Source of the DNA: a candidate division NC10 bacterium SPGG6
GTDB lineage: Bacteria; Methylomirabilota; Methylomirabilia; Methylomirabilales; CSP1-5
Assembly (NCBI GenBank): GCA_001643535.1
Contig: LXTG01000015.1
Span: 14,830-21,930 of the forward strand
Direction: 5' to 3'
DNA length: 7,101 nt
Numbering within the stretch: position 1 is the first letter of the stretch; each line of letters starts with the position of its first letter. Shown piece after piece: positions 6,202-7,101 of the stretch. The notes beneath the pieces were generated by a model. That model made no database searches. It saw only the letters and a list, made by a program, of their open reading frames with translations, and was not told the origin of the DNA. The translations under genes and the position numbers were made by a program.

Positions 6202-6834
6202 TCATTCCCTTTTGCCTTCAAAAAGCTTCTTGTATTTTCCATATCCTTCTTTTTCTAAATCCTCTTTTGAAATGAAACGAAGAGCAGCAGAATTCATGCA
6301 ATACCGAAGGCCTGTTGGCGGAGGACCGTCAGGGAATAGGTGCCCTAGATGAGAATCAGCATGTTTACTTCTCAGTTCTGTCCTTACCATAAAAAAGCTT
6401 CGATCTTCTTTTTCTACAATATTTTCAGGTTCAAGTGGTTTAGTAAAACTTGGCCACCCTGTTCTAGAGTCATACTTATCGACAGACGCGAAAAGAGGTT
6501 CTCCAGATACTATATCCACATAAATGCCTTCTCTCTTGTTATCCAAATATTCATTATCAAATGCCCTTTCTGTACCGTCCTCCTGGGTAACATAATATTG
6601 TAATGGAGTCAGGGTTTTTCTGAGTTGCTCTCTGTTTGGCCTTTTGGATCTCTTAGATGCGGCTTCAGAACGGCTGCTTTGTTTGTCTTTCGATCTTTCT
6701 CCTCCAGAGGTATTCAGTTCTTCCCCTGATTGCTCTGCTAGAAGTTTGTGTTGTCCAACAGAGTTTTCTTTACATCCTAGTATGAGAAGCAATAGAGATA
6801 AGGAAAAAATGAACTTAAGTGTTTTCCCTAACAT
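6202..6834 (-). CDS. msrB: Lipoprotein peptide-methionine (R)-S-oxide reductase MsrB
   Basis: A 210-residue protein. Residues 1-21 are a lipoprotein signal peptide (K4 and K7, hydrophobic core, LILGC with lipidated Cys21), so it should be anchored in the periplasm or outer envelope. Residues ~22-68 are a hydrophilic Ser/Lys/Glu-rich linker, and ~69-205 are the MsrB domain. MsrB reduces methionine-R-sulfoxide in oxidised proteins. Visible signatures are GEPLFASVDKYDSRTGWPSF (111-130), DSHLGHLFPDGP (160-171; H162, H165) and GLRYCMNSAALRF (175-187) with catalytic Cys179. The CxxC zinc pairs are absent, and Thr125 replaces the resolving Cys found in SGCGWPSF-type enzymes; Cys21 and Cys179 are the only cysteines. 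GGAGGGAG 6 nt upstream fixes ATG 6834. The gene is AT-rich (about one-third G/C in sampled lines), unlike everything to its left, which suggests transfer. Confidence 0.95.
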   Translation of the reverse strand: MLGKTLKFIFSLSLLLLILGCKENSVGQHKLLAEQSGEELNTSGGERSKDKQSSRSEAASKRSKRPNREQLRKTLTPLQYYVTQEDGTERAFDNEYLDNKREGIYVDIVSGEPLFASVDKYDSRTGWPSFTKPLEPENIVEKEDRSFFMVRTELRSKHADSHLGHLFPDGPPPTGLRYCMNSAALRFISKEDLEKEGYGKYKKLFEGKRE

Positions 6835-6840
6835 ATTTAA

Positions 6841-6848
6841 CTCCCTCC
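6841..6848 (-). promoter_or_regulatory. Strong Shine-Dalgarno of msrB
   Basis: GGAGGGAG on the - strand lies 6 nt before ATG 6834. It confirms the start, and with it the complete lipoprotein signal peptide. Confidence 0.85.
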
Positions 6849-6860
6849 ACTACTTAAAAG

Positions 6861-6866
6861 ATTCTA
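6861..6866 (-). promoter_or_regulatory. Possible -10 element of msrB
   Basis: TAGAAT on the - strand (one mismatch to TATAAT) lies 26 nt before the msrB start. No convincing TTGACA-like -35 lies 16-18 nt further upstream, so this is a weak candidate. It would leave a leader of roughly 20 nt. Confidence 0.25.
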
Positions 6867-6999
6867 CCATTCAGCCCTTCTACCTAACATTAGACAGAAA
6901 TCCTAATGCCGGAAGGACTGCAGAATTATGGGGGACAGTATACAACACTGATTCTCCGTTTAGAATTTTCTGGGCCTTCGCTTCGGCCAGCCCCCTTTG

Positions 7000-7023
7000 C
7001 GTGGGACCAACGCCCTTCCCACG
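7000..7023. repeat. Short inverted repeat (7-bp stem)
   Basis: CGTGGGA (7000-7006) and TCCCACG (7017-7023) are perfectly complementary with a 10-nt loop. No T-run follows, so it is not a standard terminator. It may belong to a repeat at the right-hand edge of the msrB segment. Confidence 0.4.
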
Positions 7024-7101
7024 GAAATGTCTCCCGACCCCTTTTCTCCCCCTGTAGCAACATAAAGGGTCAGCTCAGGTGTGCCGATATGCAGCTTCCT
7101 A

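Larger units (their letters stand above)
6849..7101. other. Region without a supported gene upstream of msrB
   Basis: No convincing gene is seen here. A 45-codon - strand frame (ATG 7063-7061 to a TAA just before 6930) has no ribosome site and unremarkable composition. Base composition changes from AT-rich near msrB to GC-rich around 6970-7060, so the block probably contains the second edge of the atypical segment. It holds the GGGGGACAGTATAC motif (6930-6943), the hairpin at 7000-7023, and GGGTCAG (7067-7073), which repeats the heptamer of the 6158-6180 palindrome. Confidence 0.5.

Noticed and set aside
6930..7063. A 45-codon - strand frame ending in TAA upstream of msrB.
   Set aside because: No ribosome site, no recognisable motif, and it spans the repeat-like motif and hairpin; a chance frame is likelier.
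1..7101. CRISPR arrays, transposase genes, rRNA.
   Set aside because: No regularly spaced direct repeats, transposase motifs or rRNA-like sequence were seen.

Overview
The window looks like chromosomal DNA of a GC-rich Gram-negative bacterium. Two lipoproteins with lipoboxes and a large polytopic membrane enzyme imply an envelope with a periplasm. A hand count of 5341-5400 gives 38 G/C of 60. Genes are tightly packed, with ATGA or GTGA overlaps. The gene mix would fit a deep-branching lineage (Nitrospirota, Methylomirabilota or a former deltaproteobacterial group), but this is a guess; nothing in the window fixes the taxon.

Layout. Positions 43-4916 on the + strand look like one operon of four genes: a membrane-anchored sulfatase/alkaline-phosphatase-fold enzyme with about twelve membrane helices and a Thr at the nucleophile position; a predicted lipoprotein made of exactly seven YVTN-type beta-propeller repeats; a DUF2064 (TIGR04282-type) nucleotidyl/glycosyltransferase-like protein; and a Nudix hydrolase of the ADP-ribose pyrophosphatase type, overlapping the previous gene by 4 nt. 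The first two act in the membrane or periplasm. The last two are cytoplasmic nucleotide or nucleotide-sugar enzymes. A shared role in envelope or glycan modification is possible but is inference.

On the - strand, 5879-5002 is a two-gene regulatory operon, convergent with the first: an ECF sigma factor and, translationally coupled through a GTGA overlap, a small soluble zinc-binding anti-sigma factor. Its C/H/C/C spacing equals that of the redox sensor RsrA as I remember it. Divergent from it, a small membrane-protein gene starts at 6038 behind a near-perfect ribosome binding site and a possible ECF-type promoter. Its family-like sequence stops after about 36 codons.

From about 6146 the DNA changes character. 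A 23-bp near-palindrome (6158-6180) is followed by an AT-rich block (20/60 and 19/60 G/C in two sampled lines) carrying an intact - strand gene for a lipoprotein methionine sulfoxide reductase B. That protein has a single catalytic cysteine and no resolving or zinc-binding cysteines. Composition becomes GC-rich again near 6970-7060. The truncated neighbour, the composition shift and repeat-like sequences on both sides suggest an insertion or horizontally acquired segment, or an assembly join. No transposase, CRISPR, tRNA or rRNA was found.
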